A DNA stretch of 64,000 bases from Sphingomonas insulae (GCF_010450875.1 NZ_CP048422.1:861001-925000); one strand, 5' to 3'; positions 9,774 to 19,647 are shown, counted from the stretch's first letter. Numbers and translations are program-made. Notes: generated by a model from the letters alone, not told the origin.

Positions 9774-10925
9774 ATGCGACGCAGATATATTCCCTGCGCG
9801 ATCGCCGCAGGCTTGAGCGTGGCCTACGCGGCGTCCTCGTCCGGACAAGGCAAGCCGAACGACGAGATCGCCGCGACTGGTCGGAGAATGCGCAACGTTC
9901 GCCTGAGCTATGACTGGACCGGCCGGTCGTTGCAGCAATGCCGGATCGAGAGGTCGAGCGGCGATCCCGAAATCGACCGAACCATGTGCCGCATATTGAG
10001 CACGTGCATACAACAGGGGCGCTCATCCAACACCCAGGCGAAACGGTGCATGATGCGCCGCGTCAAGACAATGATCGAAGAAGCCCAGCACCTGGGCATG
10101 TCGCGCATCCTTTCCATCACGGACGAGATGCCGGACGCCAACCGGCCCGCCGGCACGCCGATCGATGCCGGCAGCAACGTTCCGCACACCGGAGCGCCAG
10201 ATGGGGATATCGTGATCGAGGGGCGGCGAGACCCGATCCGTGGCGGCCTGTGGCAGATCGAGCGCACCAGTGTATTCGGCAGGGGCGGGGCAGGGGAGAT
10301 GCCCATGGCATCTCCTCGCTCCTTCAACATATGCCTTCCCGACACCTCGGTACGGCAGATGCTGGAGCGGGCCGTCAACGAACGCCTGCGCCGCCCCGGC
10401 ACGTATGATTGCGGACCGATCGCTCTCGCGGTGGGCCCCAAATACACTAATCTTCGGTTCACCTGTCCCGGTCGATCCGGCGAAAACGTCCTGGGCTCTC
10501 TTGCCGGCAAACACGCGGTGTCGCTGGTCTACGGGGAGGACAAGCGGGGGAACCTGCGCGACGACGCCATCACCGCGATCCATACGATCGAACTGGACCG
10601 GCGGGGCAGCCAGGCGACATTTCGCCGTGGCGGTAAGGGGGAGCTCGCCACGTATGTCATGTATTTCAACGCTGTCCGTATCGGTGACTGTCCCGCATCG
10701 GGCGAACCGGATCCGGCCCCCCGTGATGAGGTTATGCCGCTGCTTTTCGGTCTGGATGAGATATTCGACGAGAAGGGACATCCCCGCGTTTGCCCAAAAT
10801 GGTGGAAATCCTACATTCCTGTGCAATGTGGCCAATACTTCCAGCCGGCATCGCACGGATTTGATAGCCCGGATATGGACCGCGACGCCCGTGGTCCCCT
10901 GACCATGCTTCGCCCCGAACGCTGA
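9774..10925 (+). CDS. Secreted DUF3617-like protein
   Basis: A 383-residue protein with a signal peptide (MRRRYIPCAIAAGLSVAYA, cleavage probable before SSSGQG). The first half has CRIERSSGDPEIDRTMC, resembling a short TonB-C-like repeat seen in sphingomonad periplasmic proteins. The second half has GGLWQIERTS, then paired cysteines in FNICLPD, YDCGPIAL and LRFTCPG, the spacing seen in DUF3617 proteins of unknown function. AGGAG lies 7 nt upstream of the ATG. Base composition is less G/C-rich than neighbouring genes, hinting at later acquisition. Function unknown. Confidence 0.75.
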   Translation: MRRRYIPCAIAAGLSVAYAASSSGQGKPNDEIAATGRRMRNVRLSYDWTGRSLQQCRIERSSGDPEIDRTMCRILSTCIQQGRSSNTQAKRCMMRRVKTMIEEAQHLGMSRILSITDEMPDANRPAGTPIDAGSNVPHTGAPDGDIVIEGRRDPIRGGLWQIERTSVFGRGGAGEMPMASPRSFNICLPDTSVRQMLERAVNERLRRPGTYDCGPIALAVGPKYTNLRFTCPGRSGENVLGSLAGKHAVSLVYGEDKRGNLRDDAITAIHTIELDRRGSQATFRRGGKGELATYVMYFNAVRIGDCPASGEPDPAPRDEVMPLLFGLDEIFDEKGHPRVCPKWWKSYIPVQCGQYFQPASHGFDSPDMDRDARGPLTMLRPER

Positions 10926-11365
10926 AACCAGCCGCAGACGTGGTGCGTGGCGGTAAGACGGTCTACCTGTTTGGCTTTTTTGCGGTCGCTGCCGACGTGT
11001 CGAAGACCGCTCGGTTCCGACGCGCCTAATCCGCTATCCAGCGGCTTGTTCTTCCGTCTCCGTGGGGGCCGTGGTTGCGATCAGGCGATCAAGGACGAGT
11101 TCCCCGCCAACCACCACTTGAGGCATGCGATCGCCGAAGTCGCACGGAAAAGCGCAGGCACGAACACGGTTGCGACTCAGCAAAGTGAGCAAGTACGCGA
11201 TGGGTTTCCAATGAGGCGGTCTCGGCTGACGCGATCACGAGACCGGCTCAGCGGCGTTTCCCATAGCTCGTCCGCATCCGGTTGAACGACCTCCGACGCA
11301 GATGCCGTCCCCGTCATGGCCCGGCGCCCGTGCGAAACGAACTCGCGCGGCAAGTCGTCAAAAAA
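10926..11365. other. 440-bp intergenic region, possible gene remnant
   Basis: No intact gene is supported. On the minus strand a short stretch around 11040-11160 reads like coding sequence (DRMPQVVVGGELVLDRLIA) and ends at a TAG, but there is no start or domain upstream, so a decayed gene fragment is possible. The plus-strand frame at 10947-11285 has no ribosome-binding site and no recognisable content. The region ends at the tRNA-Thr gene. Confidence 0.5.
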
Positions 11366-11440
<75 letters not shown>

Positions 11441-11521
11441 ACTGCCCTTTCGAGCGAAGCGCGCCTAGACCCGTTCGCGGACGGATTGTCAAGCGCCGAC
11501 GCAGGTGTTTAGGCCGATCGC

Positions 11522-11620
11522 ATGCAGGAAACAATCATCGTCGCACGTGCGACAGCCGTGATCGTCGCTGGAGCGACCGCCGTGATCGTCGCGGGAACGA
11601 CCGCCATGATCGCCGCATGA
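11522..11620 (+). CDS. Possible 32-residue hydrophobic peptide made of an 8-residue tandem repeat
   Basis: From ATG 11522 a short frame encodes repeated ATAVIVAG-like units: a 24-nt sequence (GTGATCGTCGC + 13 nt) is repeated about two and a half times between 11549 and 11616. The TGA overlaps the ATG of the next small gene (ATGA), as expected for translational coupling. The product would be a strongly hydrophobic valine/isoleucine/alanine peptide. There is no clear Shine-Dalgarno, so it may equally be a non-coding tandem repeat. Low confidence. Confidence 0.3.
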   Translation: MQETIIVARATAVIVAGATAVIVAGTTAMIAA

Positions 11621-11823
11621 GCGACAAGGACGAACGCGCCGCCCGGCTGGCCGCGCAGCTGCGCGCCAACCTGCATCGGCGCAAGGCGCAGGCGCGTGCC
11701 GGCGTGGCCGCCCCGGCGCCGGCGCAGCCCCCGGCGGACGTCGCCGATCACCCGGTCGGCATCGACCGGGTGGATGACGGCGCCGGCGGCGACGGACCGC
11801 ATCCGGGAACCACGCGGACCTAG
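11617..11823 (+). CDS. Small conserved alphaproteobacterial protein
   Basis: A 68-residue, highly charged protein starting MSDKDERAARLAAQLRANL, followed by HRRKAQAR and a Pro/Ala-rich tail. The N-terminal helix resembles small proteins of unknown function common in sphingomonads; I recall the pattern but cannot verify it. No signal or membrane segment. It lies between tRNA-Thr and the convergent aminopeptidase P gene. Confidence 0.6.
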   Translation: MSDKDERAARLAAQLRANLHRRKAQARAGVAAPAPAQPPADVADHPVGIDRVDDGAGGDGPHPGTTRT

Positions 11824-11846
11824 GACGATCCGCTCCCGCGGCGCGA

Positions 11847-13648
11847 TCAGTCCAGCGGCGCGCATTTTGATGCGAGCCACGCCCGGTCGTCGCCGTCCAG
11901 CACCGGGCCGATCGTCGCGGCGACCGCGGCGTGATAGCGATCGAGCCAGGCCCGTTCGGCGGGGGTCAGCAGATCGGGATCGATCAGGTCGCGCTCGATC
12001 GGGGCGAAGGTCAGCGTCTCGAACGCCAGCATCGCGCGATCGGGGTCGCCGCCGGGGATCGTCGCGGGCACGGTCAGCAGCAGGTTCTCGATGCGGATGC
12101 CGTATTCGCCCGCCTTGTAATAGCCCGGTTCGTTGGACAGCATCATGCCGGCGCGCAGCGGTTCCAGCGAGGCGCCGCCGGGGTAGTTGGGCGCGGCGAT
12201 CCGCTGCGGTCCTTCGTGCACCGACAGATAGCTGCCGATGCCGTGGCCGGTGCCATGCGCGAAGTCGAGGCCAGCTTCCCACAACGGCCGCCGGGCGAAG
12301 CCGTCGATCTGCGCGCCGGGCGTACCGTCCGGAAAGATCGCGGTGGCGATGGCGATATGCCCCTTCAGCACGCGGGTGAAGCGGTCGCGCATCTCTGCGG
12401 TCGGCGCGCCGATCGGCATGACGCGGGTGACATCGGTGGTGCCGTCGACATATTGGCCGCCCGAATCGATCAGGAACAGCTGGCCGGGCAGGATCGGGGC
12501 GTTCGATTCCTCGGTGACGTGATAATGCGGGCTGGCACCATGCGCCCCGGTCGCCGAGATCGTGTCGAACGAGGTGTCGAGGAGGCAGCCGGTTTCCTCG
12601 CGGAACGCCAGCAGCCGCGCGGCGGCGGACAGTTCGGTCTGCCCCCCTTGGGGCATTCCGTCTCGACCCAGCGCAGGAAGCGGGTCAGCGCGGCGCCGTC
12701 GCGGACCGAGGCGGCACGGTGGCCGTCGACCTCCGCCGGGTTCTTCAGCGCCTTGGCGAGCACCACCGGATCGCGAAGCGGCAGCACCTTCGCCCCGCCC
12801 TGCGCCAGTGCATCGAAGATCGCGGCGACCGCGCGTTCCGGATCGGCGGCGACGCGCTTGCCGGCATAGCCCGCCAGCGCCCCGGCAAAGGCATGGCGAT
12901 CGTGCAGGCGGACGGCATTGCCCAGGTGCTGGCGGATCGCATCGTCGACCTTGCCGGGGGCGACGAACAGGTCGGTGGTGCCGTCGCTGCCGACGATCGC
13001 ATAGGACAAGGCGACCGGCGTATGCGCGACGTCGAGGCCGCGCACGTTGAGCGCCCAGGCGATCGAATCGAGCGCGGTGAGGACGACCGCGTCGGCCTGC
13101 CGTTCCGCCAGCCAGTCGGCGATCTCCGCCCGCTTGGCGGCGGACGAGCGGCCGGCGTGGGTATCGTCGTGCACGGTGAGCGGGGCGTCGGAGGGGGCGG
13201 GGCGGTCGGTCCAGATCGCATCGACCGGGTTGGCGGCGACCGGTACCAGCGTGGCATCACGGTCGGCCAGTGCGGCGGCGGTGTCCTTCACCCAGCCGCT
13301 GGTGTGCAGCCACGGGTCGTAGCCGATGCGCTGGCCGGCGACGGCGTGGGCGGCGAGCCAGCTGGCAACGCTTTCCTGCGGCACCGGCACATAGGCCCAG
13401 TCGTCGGCGGACACCTGTTCGCGGACCTGCAGGGTATAGCGGCCGTCGGTGAAGATCGCCGCGCGGTCGCCGAGCACCGCGGCGGTGCCGGCCGACCCGC
13501 CGAAGCCGGTCAGCCAGCCGAGGCGCTGCGCATAGGCGCCGACATATTCGCTCATATGTTCGTCGGTCAGCGGCACGACGAACCCGTCGAGGCCGATGCG
13601 GGCGAGTTCGGCGCGCAGGGCGGCGAGGCGGGCGGAATGGGTGGTCAT
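11847..13648 (-). pseudogene. pepP: Aminopeptidase P (Xaa-Pro peptidase, M24B), frameshifted
   Basis: A cytosolic metallopeptidase that removes N-terminal residues preceding proline. The N-terminal two creatinase-like domains (MTTHSARLAALRAEL from 13648; LTDEHMSEYVGAYA; TDGRYTLQVREQV) are in one frame, and the C-terminal pita-bread catalytic domain with metal ligands (LIDSGGQYVDGTTDVTR, HGTGHGIGSYLSVHEGP, LSNEPGYYK, ENLLLT) is in another. The span of 1802 nt is one base short of a multiple of three. The break is at about 12656, where GAATGCCC should read GAAATGCCC to give VETEMPQGGQTE. Restored length is about 600 residues, typical for this subfamily. A single-base sequencing error is the simplest explanation. 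Confidence 0.85.
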
Positions 13649-14093
13649 GGTCGGTGTCCGTGTCGGTCTATCGCTGGCGCGACCGTGCCACAGGGGGGCA
13701 TGGGAGGACAGGGGGGCGTTCGCGATCGGGGTTACGGAGCAGGACGCCCGCCCGCCCGCGCCGCCACCCCGGACGGGTTCCGCGGTCCACGCGGCCGCAC
13801 GGGATCGGCCGGATTTACATTCCCGGCCTCGCCGCAGATGGTCCCCGGACCCCGTCCGGGGTGGCAGTGTGACAGGGTGTATCGACATTCAGCCGTCTAC
13901 CCCCCCGGCGAAGGCCGGGGCCCAGTTGGGGCAGGCTGGCGAGGAGGCGCATTCCAGCGTTACAGCTGCTGTCCCAATCGGGCCCCGGCCTCCGCCGGGG
14001 AGGTGGGCTGGTCCAAATGCCCTCTCGCTGTTGAATATCGATCCGACCTCATGGCGGACGCGTCTGGCGCCCGTTGGCGGACGGGAACAGCCG
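13649..14093. other. 445-bp intergenic region with palindromic repeats
   Basis: No gene is supported. It contains an isolated G/C palindrome (CCCCGGACCCCGTCCGGGG, 13843-13861) and the longer inverted-repeat element annotated at 13881-14042. Both flanking genes are on the minus strand, so the promoter of aminopeptidase P should lie just above 13648. Confidence 0.6.
13881..14042. repeat. Inverted-repeat element with G/C hairpin arms
   Basis: Outer ends ATCGACATTCA (13881-13891) and TTGAATATCGAT (14031-14042) are inverted copies. Inside them CCCCGGCGAAGGCCGGGGCCC (13903-13923) followed by AGTTGGGGCA is matched in inverse orientation by CCCAATCGGGCC and CCCCGGCCTCCGCCGGGG. Each arm is itself a hairpin. 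The layout is that of a small non-coding mobile or extragenic palindromic element. Confidence 0.65.
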
Positions 14094-15023
14094 TCAATGC
14101 TTCCTTGGCAGCAGGTGGAGCGCCCCGGCGATGATGCCGCCGACGATCAGGCCGACGATGCCCGATCCGATCGCGGTGACGATCCAGCTCACCACGCCCG
14201 GCAACGCGCCGACGGCATGCGCGGCGCCCTCCGCCGCGGCGTGGATCGCATGCGGCAGGCCGGCGAGGCCGAACGCCTCCATCCCGTGGACGATGATGCC
14301 GCCGCCGACCCAGACCATCGCCGCGGTGCCGATCAGCGACAGCGCCGTCAGCACCCGCGGCATCGCGGCGACCAGGCCGCGGCCGAACGCCTGCGCTCCC
14401 GCGCCGGGCTTCCGGGCGAGGTGCAGGCCGATGTCGTCCATCTTCACGATCAGCGCGACGACGCCATAGACGCCGGCGGTGATCGCGATGCCGACGATCG
14501 CCAGCGCGATGGCCTGGTTGACCAACGTCTGATCGCCCAGCTCGCCGAGCGCGATCGCCATGATCTCGCCCGACAGGATCAGGTCGGTGCGGATCGCGCC
14601 CGACACCTGGCGATCCTCCAGTTCCGCGGCATCGGCGACGGCGGCGGCGTCCTGCCCGTGGCCGTGGCCGGTGATCGCGCCGATGATCTTTTCGGCCGCC
14701 TCGAAACACAGGAATGCGCCGCCCAGCATCAGGATCGGCGTGATCGCCCATGGCGCCAGCGCACTCAGCAGCAGCGCGGCGGGCAGCAGGAACAGCAGCT
14801 TGTTGCGCAACGACCCGCGCGCGATCTTCCAGATGATCGGCAGTTCGCGCGCCGGGCTGAGCCCGACGACATAGGTTGGCGTGACCGCGGTGTCGTCGAT
14901 CACCACGCCAGCCGCCTTGGCCCCGGCCTTGCCCGCCGCGCCGGCGACATCGTCGAGGCTGGCGGCGGCAAGCTTCGCCATCGCCGCGATATCGTCGAGC
15001 AATGCTACCAGTCCGCCTGCCAT
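14094..15023 (-). CDS. DUF808 (YedI-like) inner-membrane protein
   Basis: A 309-residue membrane protein of the DUF808 family. The N-terminus MAGGLVALLDDIAAMAKLAA and the following DDVAGAAGKAGAKAAGVVIDD are characteristic, as is FEAAEKI after the second helix. Hydrophobic segments include LLFLLPAALLLSALAPWAI, QAIALAIVGIAITAGVYGVVALIV and IGSGIVGLIVGGIIAGALHLL, here counted rather than aligned. The ATG at 15023 fits the family start; the frame extends to 15113 without support. Function of the family is unknown. Confidence 0.88.
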   Translation of the reverse strand: MAGGLVALLDDIAAMAKLAAASLDDVAGAAGKAGAKAAGVVIDDTAVTPTYVVGLSPARELPIIWKIARGSLRNKLLFLLPAALLLSALAPWAITPILMLGGAFLCFEAAEKIIGAITGHGHGQDAAAVADAAELEDRQVSGAIRTDLILSGEIMAIALGELGDQTLVNQAIALAIVGIAITAGVYGVVALIVKMDDIGLHLARKPGAGAQAFGRGLVAAMPRVLTALSLIGTAAMVWVGGGIIVHGMEAFGLAGLPHAIHAAAEGAAHAVGALPGVVSWIVTAIGSGIVGLIVGGIIAGALHLLPRKH

Positions 15024-15138
15024 GTCGTGTCCCCGCTGTTCGATCCGCCCCGCGTTCGCACCCGCCATGCCGGGCGTACCCATGCGGCGCAACCGGCGAA
15101 GGTGTTTCCGCACTGTTGCCGGACGACCGTCCGGCGGA

Positions 15139-16494
15139 TCAGCCCCGCACGGAGGTGACGAATGCGCCGACGGAGCCGTGCAGCGCCTGCAACTGGTCGT
15201 CGACCTCGCCGAATGCGCTGCCGAAGGCGGCGATATCCTGCGCGACGTCGTCGGCGAAGCGGGTGAGGCCGGCCAGCGCCTCGTCCATCCCGGCGGCGGC
15301 GGCCGTCGTCCGTTCGGTGGCGCGGGCGATCACCTCCAGCCGGACGAGCTCGCGCTGGATCGTGGCGTAACCGGCCTGCGAGGATCGTTCGACCTCGCCG
15401 ACATTGTCGCGGATCGCATCGCCGGCGTCGGTCGCCGCGGCGACCATGGCGAGGATGCCGGCAAGTTCGCGGGCGATGACGTCGTTGGCCGATGCGGTCT
15501 GGCGGGCGAGGTGCTTCACCTCCTGCGCGACCACCGCGAAACCGCGGCCGGCATCGCCGGCGCGCGCCGCCTCGATCGTCGCGTTGAGTGCCAGCAGGTT
15601 GGTCCGCCCGGCGACGTCGTGGATCAGCGCGACGACCGGCTCGATCGAACGGGTGTGGCCGGACAGCCGCGCGAACAGGTCGACGGCGGTGCCGACCTGC
15701 GTCGCCGATCGCGTGGCGATGGCCGAGGCGCGCTCGAAGTCGGCGCGGCTGCGCTCCATCGCCTGGCGCAACGACTGCGCGGTGCCGGTCGCATCCTGCA
15801 TGATCGCGACCGACTGGCCGACCGCGGCGGCGGCGGCGGCATTCTCGACGAGCATGCGGTCGATCTTGGTGCCGAGTGCGCCGGCCTGCGCCCGTACCAC
15901 GCTGCTGCGGGCGCCGACCTCGGCGATCACCGCGGTAAAGCGCTCCTGCAGCGCGCGCGCCTGTGCCTCCAGCTGGGCGGCCGCCTCGGCGGAGGCGCGG
16001 CGGCGCAGACCGGTGGCGACCAGTTCGCCTTCCATCACGCTCAGCCGCACCATCGCCGTCGCCAGCCGGGCGTGGCGCGCCGGATCGGGGCAGCACCGCG
16101 CGAGCGCCTCCATCATCGCGATATTGGATGCGCCGAGCAGCCCGAGCAGTTCATAGGGTTCGACGCCATAATCGGTATAGGCCGCGAAGCGCTCGACCGT
16201 CGCCTCGATCCAGCGCGCGTTCTTGGTCGCGCACATGAAGCGGCCTTGGGCGGCATGGATGCGGACGACGTCGTCGGGGCCGCCGACCAGCGCGGCAAAC
16301 GCACGGGCGAGGGCGGGGGGCGATGCCGCCAGGTGGCGCCACACCGCGGGCAGCACGTGCGGGATATAGTCCGCGCCGACGTCCGCCCAAAAATCGCGCA
16401 GATCGGCCTCGAACGTCGCATCCACGCCATAGGCGCGGATTCGCTCGTCGTGCGAGCCGGCAGGGTCCGCTGCCCCGGAAAGCGCCAATCCCAT
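15139..16494 (-). CDS. Soluble methyl-accepting chemotaxis protein
   Basis: About 451 residues from ATG 16494; longer starts up to 16581 are possible and no clear ribosome-binding site decides. The C-terminal half is a receptor signalling domain with the hairpin-tip motif [17 protein letters not shown] near residue 300 and [15 protein letters not shown], which contacts CheA and CheW. There is no transmembrane segment, so it senses cytoplasmically. The N-terminal 180 residues are a helical sensor region of unassigned family; its length and helix pattern ([27 protein letters not shown]) resemble a globin-like fold, but the expected haem pocket is not clear. It would feed the chemotaxis operon at 1-3951. 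Confidence 0.85.
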   Translation of the reverse strand: MGLALSGAADPAGSHDERIRAYGVDATFEADLRDFWADVGADYIPHVLPAVWRHLAASPPALARAFAALVGGPDDVVRIHAAQGRFMCATKNARWIEATVERFAAYTDYGVEPYELLGLLGASNIAMMEALARCCPDPARHARLATAMVRLSVMEGELVATGLRRRASAEAAAQLEAQARALQERFTAVIAEVGARSSVVRAQAGALGTKIDRMLVENAAAAAAVGQSVAIMQDATGTAQSLRQAMERSRADFERASAIATRSATQVGTAVDLFARLSGHTRSIEPVVALIHDVAGRTNLLALNATIEAARAGDAGRGFAVVAQEVKHLARQTASANDVIARELAGILAMVAAATDAGDAIRDNVGEVERSSQAGYATIQRELVRLEVIARATERTTAAAAGMDEALAGLTRFADDVAQDIAAFGSAFGEVDDQLQALHGSVGAFVTSVRG

Positions 16495-16624
16495 GAATGG
16501 ATCGTCCAGGTGGATGATGGCCCGGTCTACCGCGGACCGCGACAAGGATCGGTTAACGGCCCGGCAGGTGCGCCGCCGCACGTGCAGGCGTCGACAAGCC
16601 GGCGATGGACGTTATGGCGGTCGC

Positions 16625-18685
16625 ATGACCGACATGACACCGCCCGTCGCTGATCGCCGTCCGCACAGCTTCACCGCCCATGGCGTGACGATCGAAGACC
16701 CCTATGCCTGGCTGAAGGACCCGAACTACCCCGAGGTCGGGGACCCGGACGTGCTGGCCTATCTGAAGGCGGAAAACGCGTATTTCGAGGGTGTTATGGC
16801 GCCGCACCAGCCGCTGGTCGACCGCCTGTACGAAGAGATGAAGGCGCGGATCAAGGAAGACGAATCGTCCGTGCCCCAGAAGGATGGCGACTGGCTGTAC
16901 TGGACCGCGTACGAAACCGGCGGCCAGTATCGCAAATGGTGGCGCCGTCCCGTCGCCGGGGGCGACGACCAGTTGCTGCTCGACGAGCCGGCGCTGGCGG
17001 AGGGCAAGGAATATTTCCGGCTCGGCGCGTTCGCGGTCAGCAACGATGCGACGCTGCTCGCCTATGCGATCGACGACAGCGGTGCGGAGCGGTTCGAGGT
17101 GCGGGTGAAGAACCTCGACACCGGCGAACACCTGCCGGACGTCATTCCGGGCATGCTGTCCGAAATCGTGTGGACCGCCGACGACAGCGGCTTTCTCTAC
17201 GGCCTCGCCAACGACCAGTGGCGGACCGACAATGCGCGCTTCCATCGGCTCGGGACACCGGTCGAGGACGATGTCGAGCTGTTTCACGAGGATGACGAGG
17301 GCTATCGCGTCGCGGTCGCCGAAACCAGCGACCGGCAGTGGATCGTCATCGGCACCGGCGACCACGTCACCAGCGAAATCCGCCTGCTGCCCGCCGACGA
17401 TCCCTTCGCGACGCCGATCCTGGTCGCGCCCCGGCAGGAGGGGCGCGAATATGACGTCGACGCCCACGACGGCACGCTCTTCATCCACACCAACGATACC
17501 GATCCGATGTGGCGGCTGTGCACCGCCACCATCGACGCGCCCGGCGACTGGCGCGAACTGATCCCCGCCGACCCGCATTTCTACATGACCGGCGTCGAAT
17601 GCTATCGCGACTTCTTCGTCGTCGAAGGCCGCCTGGACGGTTTGGACCAGATCGCGATCCACCGCTACGACGCGCCGACCGTGCCGCAGCGCATCACCTT
17701 TCCGGAAGCGAGCTACGCCGCGGGCCTGGGCGACAATCCCGAATATGCGGTCGACACGCTGCGCCTTGGTTACGAATCGATGGTCACCCCCGGCACCGTC
17801 TACGACTACGACGTCGCGACCGGCGACCTGACCGTGCTGAAGGTGCAGGAAATTCCCGCCGGCTACGATGCGGCCGGCTATGCCACCGAACGGCTGAAGA
17901 TCACGGTGCGCGACGGGACGCAGGTGCCGGTGTCGATCGTCTATCCCGCCGGCTTCCGGCGCGACGGATCGCAGCCGTTGTTTCTCTATGCCTACGGCGC
18001 CTATGGCTATGCGATCCCGCCGGGCTTCTCGACCGGGCGTCTGTCGCTGCTCGACCGCGGCTTCGCGTATGCCATCGCGCATATCCGCGGCGGCGACGAC
18101 CTCGGCCAGCAATGGTATCACGACGGCAAGCTCGACAAGCGCACCAACACGTTCAACGATTTCGTCGACGTCGCGCAGGGGCTGATCGCGGCCGGCTGGA
18201 CCAGCGCCGGCCGCATCGCCACCGCCGGCCGGTCGGCGGGCGGCGAACTGATGGGCGCGATCGTCAATTCGCATCCCGAATTGTGGGGCGCGGTGATCGC
18301 CGACGTGCCGTTCGTCGACGTGCTCAACACGATGCTCGACGCCGATCTGCCGCTGACGCCGGGCGAATGGCCCGAATGGGGCAACCCGATCGAGGACCGG
18401 GCGGCGTTCGATCTCATCCGCTCGTACAGCCCGTACGACAACGTGCGGGCGCAGGATTATCCGCCGATGTTCATCTCGGGCGGGCTCAACGATCCGCGCG
18501 TCACCTATTGGGAACCGGCGAAATGGGCGGCGAAGCTGCGCGAGCTCAAGACCGACGACAACATCCTGCTGCTCAAGACCAACATGGGCGCGGGCCATGG
18601 CGGCAAGTCGGGCCGCTTCGAATCCCTGCGCGAAGCGGCAGAGGAGCACGCCTTCGTCCTGTGGCAGCTGGGCGTCGCAGCGTGA
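16625..18685 (+). CDS. ptrB: Oligopeptidase B, S9A prolyl-oligopeptidase family
   Basis: A 686-residue serine peptidase that cleaves small peptides, usually after basic residues. The N-terminal seven-bladed propeller (about 75-400) is followed by the alpha/beta hydrolase domain. The triad is Ser537 in GRSAGGELMG, Asp623 in GGLNDPRV and His658 in GAGHGGKSGR. The N-terminal EDPYAWLKD and RADNAYFE-like KAENAYFEG segments are family hallmarks. No signal peptide, so cytosolic or leaderless. The start ATG at 16625 is followed by a second ATG at 16634. It is directly followed by the broken dedA gene. Confidence 0.93.
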   Translation: MTDMTPPVADRRPHSFTAHGVTIEDPYAWLKDPNYPEVGDPDVLAYLKAENAYFEGVMAPHQPLVDRLYEEMKARIKEDESSVPQKDGDWLYWTAYETGGQYRKWWRRPVAGGDDQLLLDEPALAEGKEYFRLGAFAVSNDATLLAYAIDDSGAERFEVRVKNLDTGEHLPDVIPGMLSEIVWTADDSGFLYGLANDQWRTDNARFHRLGTPVEDDVELFHEDDEGYRVAVAETSDRQWIVIGTGDHVTSEIRLLPADDPFATPILVAPRQEGREYDVDAHDGTLFIHTNDTDPMWRLCTATIDAPGDWRELIPADPHFYMTGVECYRDFFVVEGRLDGLDQIAIHRYDAPTVPQRITFPEASYAAGLGDNPEYAVDTLRLGYESMVTPGTVYDYDVATGDLTVLKVQEIPAGYDAAGYATERLKITVRDGTQVPVSIVYPAGFRRDGSQPLFLYAYGAYGYAIPPGFSTGRLSLLDRGFAYAIAHIRGGDDLGQQWYHDGKLDKRTNTFNDFVDVAQGLIAAGWTSAGRIATAGRSAGGELMGAIVNSHPELWGAVIADVPFVDVLNTMLDADLPLTPGEWPEWGNPIEDRAAFDLIRSYSPYDNVRAQDYPPMFISGGLNDPRVTYWEPAKWAAKLRELKTDDNILLLKTNMGAGHGGKSGRFESLREAAEEHAFVLWQLGVAA

Positions 18686-18689
18686 TCGC

Positions 18690-19255
18690 ATGACGATCGA
18701 GGCACTGATCGGCGACTATGGCCTCGCCGCGGTCTTCCTGGGGCGGGTATCGAGGGCGAGACGATGGTGCTCGCCGGCGGCCTCTTCGCGCATGAGGGGA
18801 TGCTGTCGCTGCCCGGTGCGGCGATCGCCGCGGCGGCGGGGTCGTTCGTCGCCGACCAGTGCTTCTTCGCGGCGGGACGGCGGTTCCGCGATCATCGCTG
18901 GGTCCGCCGCGCGCAGGCGAAGCCCGCCTTCGCCAGGGCGCTCGACACGCTGGAACGCTATCCGGTCGGCTTCATCTTCGCCTTCCGCTTCCTCTACGGC
19001 CTGCGCACCGTCAGCCCGATCGCGATCGGGACCAGCCACGTGCCGACCCGCACCTTCCTGTGGATCAACGCCGTCGCAGCGATGCTGTGGGGGGCGCTGT
19101 TCACCGGGCTGGGCTATGTGTTCGGTACCGGCATCGCCGAACTGCTCGGCCGGTACCGGCCGCATGGCCGGCAATGGCTGTGGGTGGCCGGCGCGGCGGT
19201 GCTGCTCGGCTTCGCCTTCGGCGCGATCCGCTGGTGGCGCAGGAGGGACGGATGA
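18690..19255 (+). pseudogene. DedA/SNARE-associated family membrane protein, frameshifted
   Basis: Begins MTIEALIGDYGLAAVFLG at 18690, then continues in the next frame as ETMVLAGGLFAHEGML, through the DedA hallmarks RFLYGLRTVSPIAIG and a C-terminal hydrophobic segment WVAGAAVLLGFAFGAI. The span is 566 nt, one base short of three. The break is at a run of four G (18740-18743); five G would give FLGAGIEGETMVLAGG, the expected reading. DedA proteins are lipid-scramblase or flippase-like inner-membrane proteins. The TGA overlaps the next ATG (ATGA). Probably intact in the living cell. Confidence 0.82.
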
Positions 19256-19647
19256 GCGGCCGCTTCACGCTGGCCATTACCGCGACGCCGGGCGACATCG
19301 ACGAACTCGGCCACGTCAACAATGCGGTCTGGGTGCGCTGGATCCAGGACATCGCCGTCGCACACTGGCAGGCGGTCGTCCCGGCGGAGCAGGTCGACAC
19401 GCTGGTCTGGGTCGTGACCCGGCATGAGATCGACTATCGCGGCAACGTCGCGGCGGGCGAGACGGTGACCGGCGAGACCTGGGTGCCGGAACCGCCCAAG
19501 GGCGCGCGGTTCGACCGGCACGTGCGCTTCACCGGTGCGGATGGCAGGGTGAGGGTGGAAGCGGTCACCACCTGGGCGCTGATCGAGCGGGCGACCGGGC
19601 GGCTGTTGCGCGTCCGGCCGGAGATCGCGGCGCCCTTCCTGGATTAA
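19252..19647 (+). CDS. Hotdog-fold acyl-CoA thioesterase (YbgC/4HBT family)
   Basis: A 131-residue single hotdog domain. The catalytic-site signature is DIDELGHVNNAVWVRW, with the conserved Asp and the HVNN stretch of 4-hydroxybenzoyl-CoA thioesterase-like proteins. VVTRHEIDYRGNVAAGE is the second conserved strand. It hydrolyses acyl-CoA thioesters; the natural acyl chain cannot be inferred. The ATG overlaps the dedA stop, so it is probably co-transcribed with ptrB and dedA. Confidence 0.9.
   Translation: MSGRFTLAITATPGDIDELGHVNNAVWVRWIQDIAVAHWQAVVPAEQVDTLVWVVTRHEIDYRGNVAAGETVTGETWVPEPPKGARFDRHVRFTGADGRVRVEAVTTWALIERATGRLLRVRPEIAAPFLD

Noticed and set aside
9540..10013. 157-codon minus-strand frame
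   Set aside because: It is antisense to the secreted protein gene, which has a good ribosome-binding site and signal peptide.
10947..11285. 112-codon frame between the DUF3617-like gene and tRNA-Thr
   Set aside because: There is no ribosome-binding site, composition is Arg/Ser-rich, and the opposite strand is more coding-like over part of it.
13881..14042. Candidate insertion sequence remnant
   Set aside because: No transposase fragment or target duplication could be identified, so it was listed only as an inverted-repeat element.
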